This document shows, one piece after another, positions 15,715 through 15,820 of a DNA stretch of 15,820 nt. The notes beneath the pieces are model-generated. The model did not search any database. It was not told where the DNA came from and worked only from the letters and a program-made list of their open reading frames with translations. The stretch's first letter is position 1. The number at the start of each line of letters is the position of its first letter. The position numbers and the translations under genes are program-made. This DNA is from JANMDR01 sp031376425 (lineage in GTDB: Bacteria; Pseudomonadota; Gammaproteobacteria; Burkholderiales; Usitatibacteraceae): positions 1 through 15,820 of the forward strand of contig JANMDR010000123.1 of NCBI GenBank assembly GCA_031376425.1. Reading direction: 5' to 3'.

Positions 15715-15820
15715 CTAGCCCAAATTAGCTTAATGGCTGAAAAGCCGCGAACTGCAGCCATCATGCTCAATACAGTGCTACTTTGCGCACCCATTCCAAG
15801 ACCTAGAAAAAATGTGTTTT
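15715..15820. other. Unresolved right edge, open in both directions
   Basis: This stretch should encode the N-terminal half of the FAH protein but does not in any minus frame. A plus-strand frame is open from an ATG at 15625 (or 15682) to the window end, reading for example MLDIIAGGAAALAQISLMAE. One minus frame, ending at about 15629, is open as well. Neither translation is recognisable, and one may simply be the shadow of the other. Confidence 0.3.

Noticed and set aside
1..15820. CRISPR array, tRNA, rRNA, complete IS element, toxin-antitoxin pair or biosynthetic cluster
   Set aside because: Reading both strands I found no spaced repeats, cloverleaf, transposase or paired small genes; the only mobile-element trace is the DUF1376 fragment.

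Overview
The window is a stretch of bacterial chromosome with a balanced base composition and dense gene packing. Protein style (a multi-domain beta/gamma-crystallin secreted protein, LytTR signalling, secreted class C-type serine hydrolases, a phage YdaU-like fragment) suggests a betaproteobacterium of the Burkholderiales, perhaps Oxalobacteraceae. That placement is inference; no rRNA or tRNA is present to confirm it.

Left edge (1-630): an AT-rich area with a leftward gene start running off the window, a 3'-truncated leftward phage-type DUF1376 gene, and upstream of it a palindromic operator overlapping a putative promoter. It reads as the remnant of a mobile element. Rightward from there come an unrecognised exported protein (631-1689) and radA (1838-3208), a DNA recombination and repair ATPase.

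Middle (3225-10372): a leftward two-component pair of LytS-type kinase and LytTR regulator, overlapping by 4 bp, lies tail-to-tail with radA. Upstream of the kinase on the same strand is a secreted serine hydrolase of the beta-lactamase class C fold. A second, clearly homologous serine hydrolase lies at 8627-10372 on the same strand. Between the two paralogues, on the opposite strand, sits a secreted protein of four beta/gamma-crystallin domains that ends in a strong UUCG-loop terminator.

Right (10474-15820): a run of leftward genes in transcription order: a broken fumarylacetoacetate hydrolase family gene, a secreted GH13 alpha-amylase, a six-TM HAMP class III nucleotide cyclase and an NAD(P)-dependent aldehyde dehydrogenase. 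The cyclase and dehydrogenase are 17 bp apart and are probably one operon; the second serine hydrolase follows. The last 106 bases are unresolved.

Functional themes are envelope and periplasmic enzymes (two serine hydrolases, amylase, crystallin protein) next to membrane signalling proteins (kinase/regulator, cyclase). I see no clear defence system, CRISPR array, IS element or biosynthetic cluster. The most unusual items are the orphan phage fragment with its intact-looking operator, the cyclase with a substituted adenine-contact lysine coupled to a dehydrogenase, and the crystallin gene enclosed by duplicated hydrolases.
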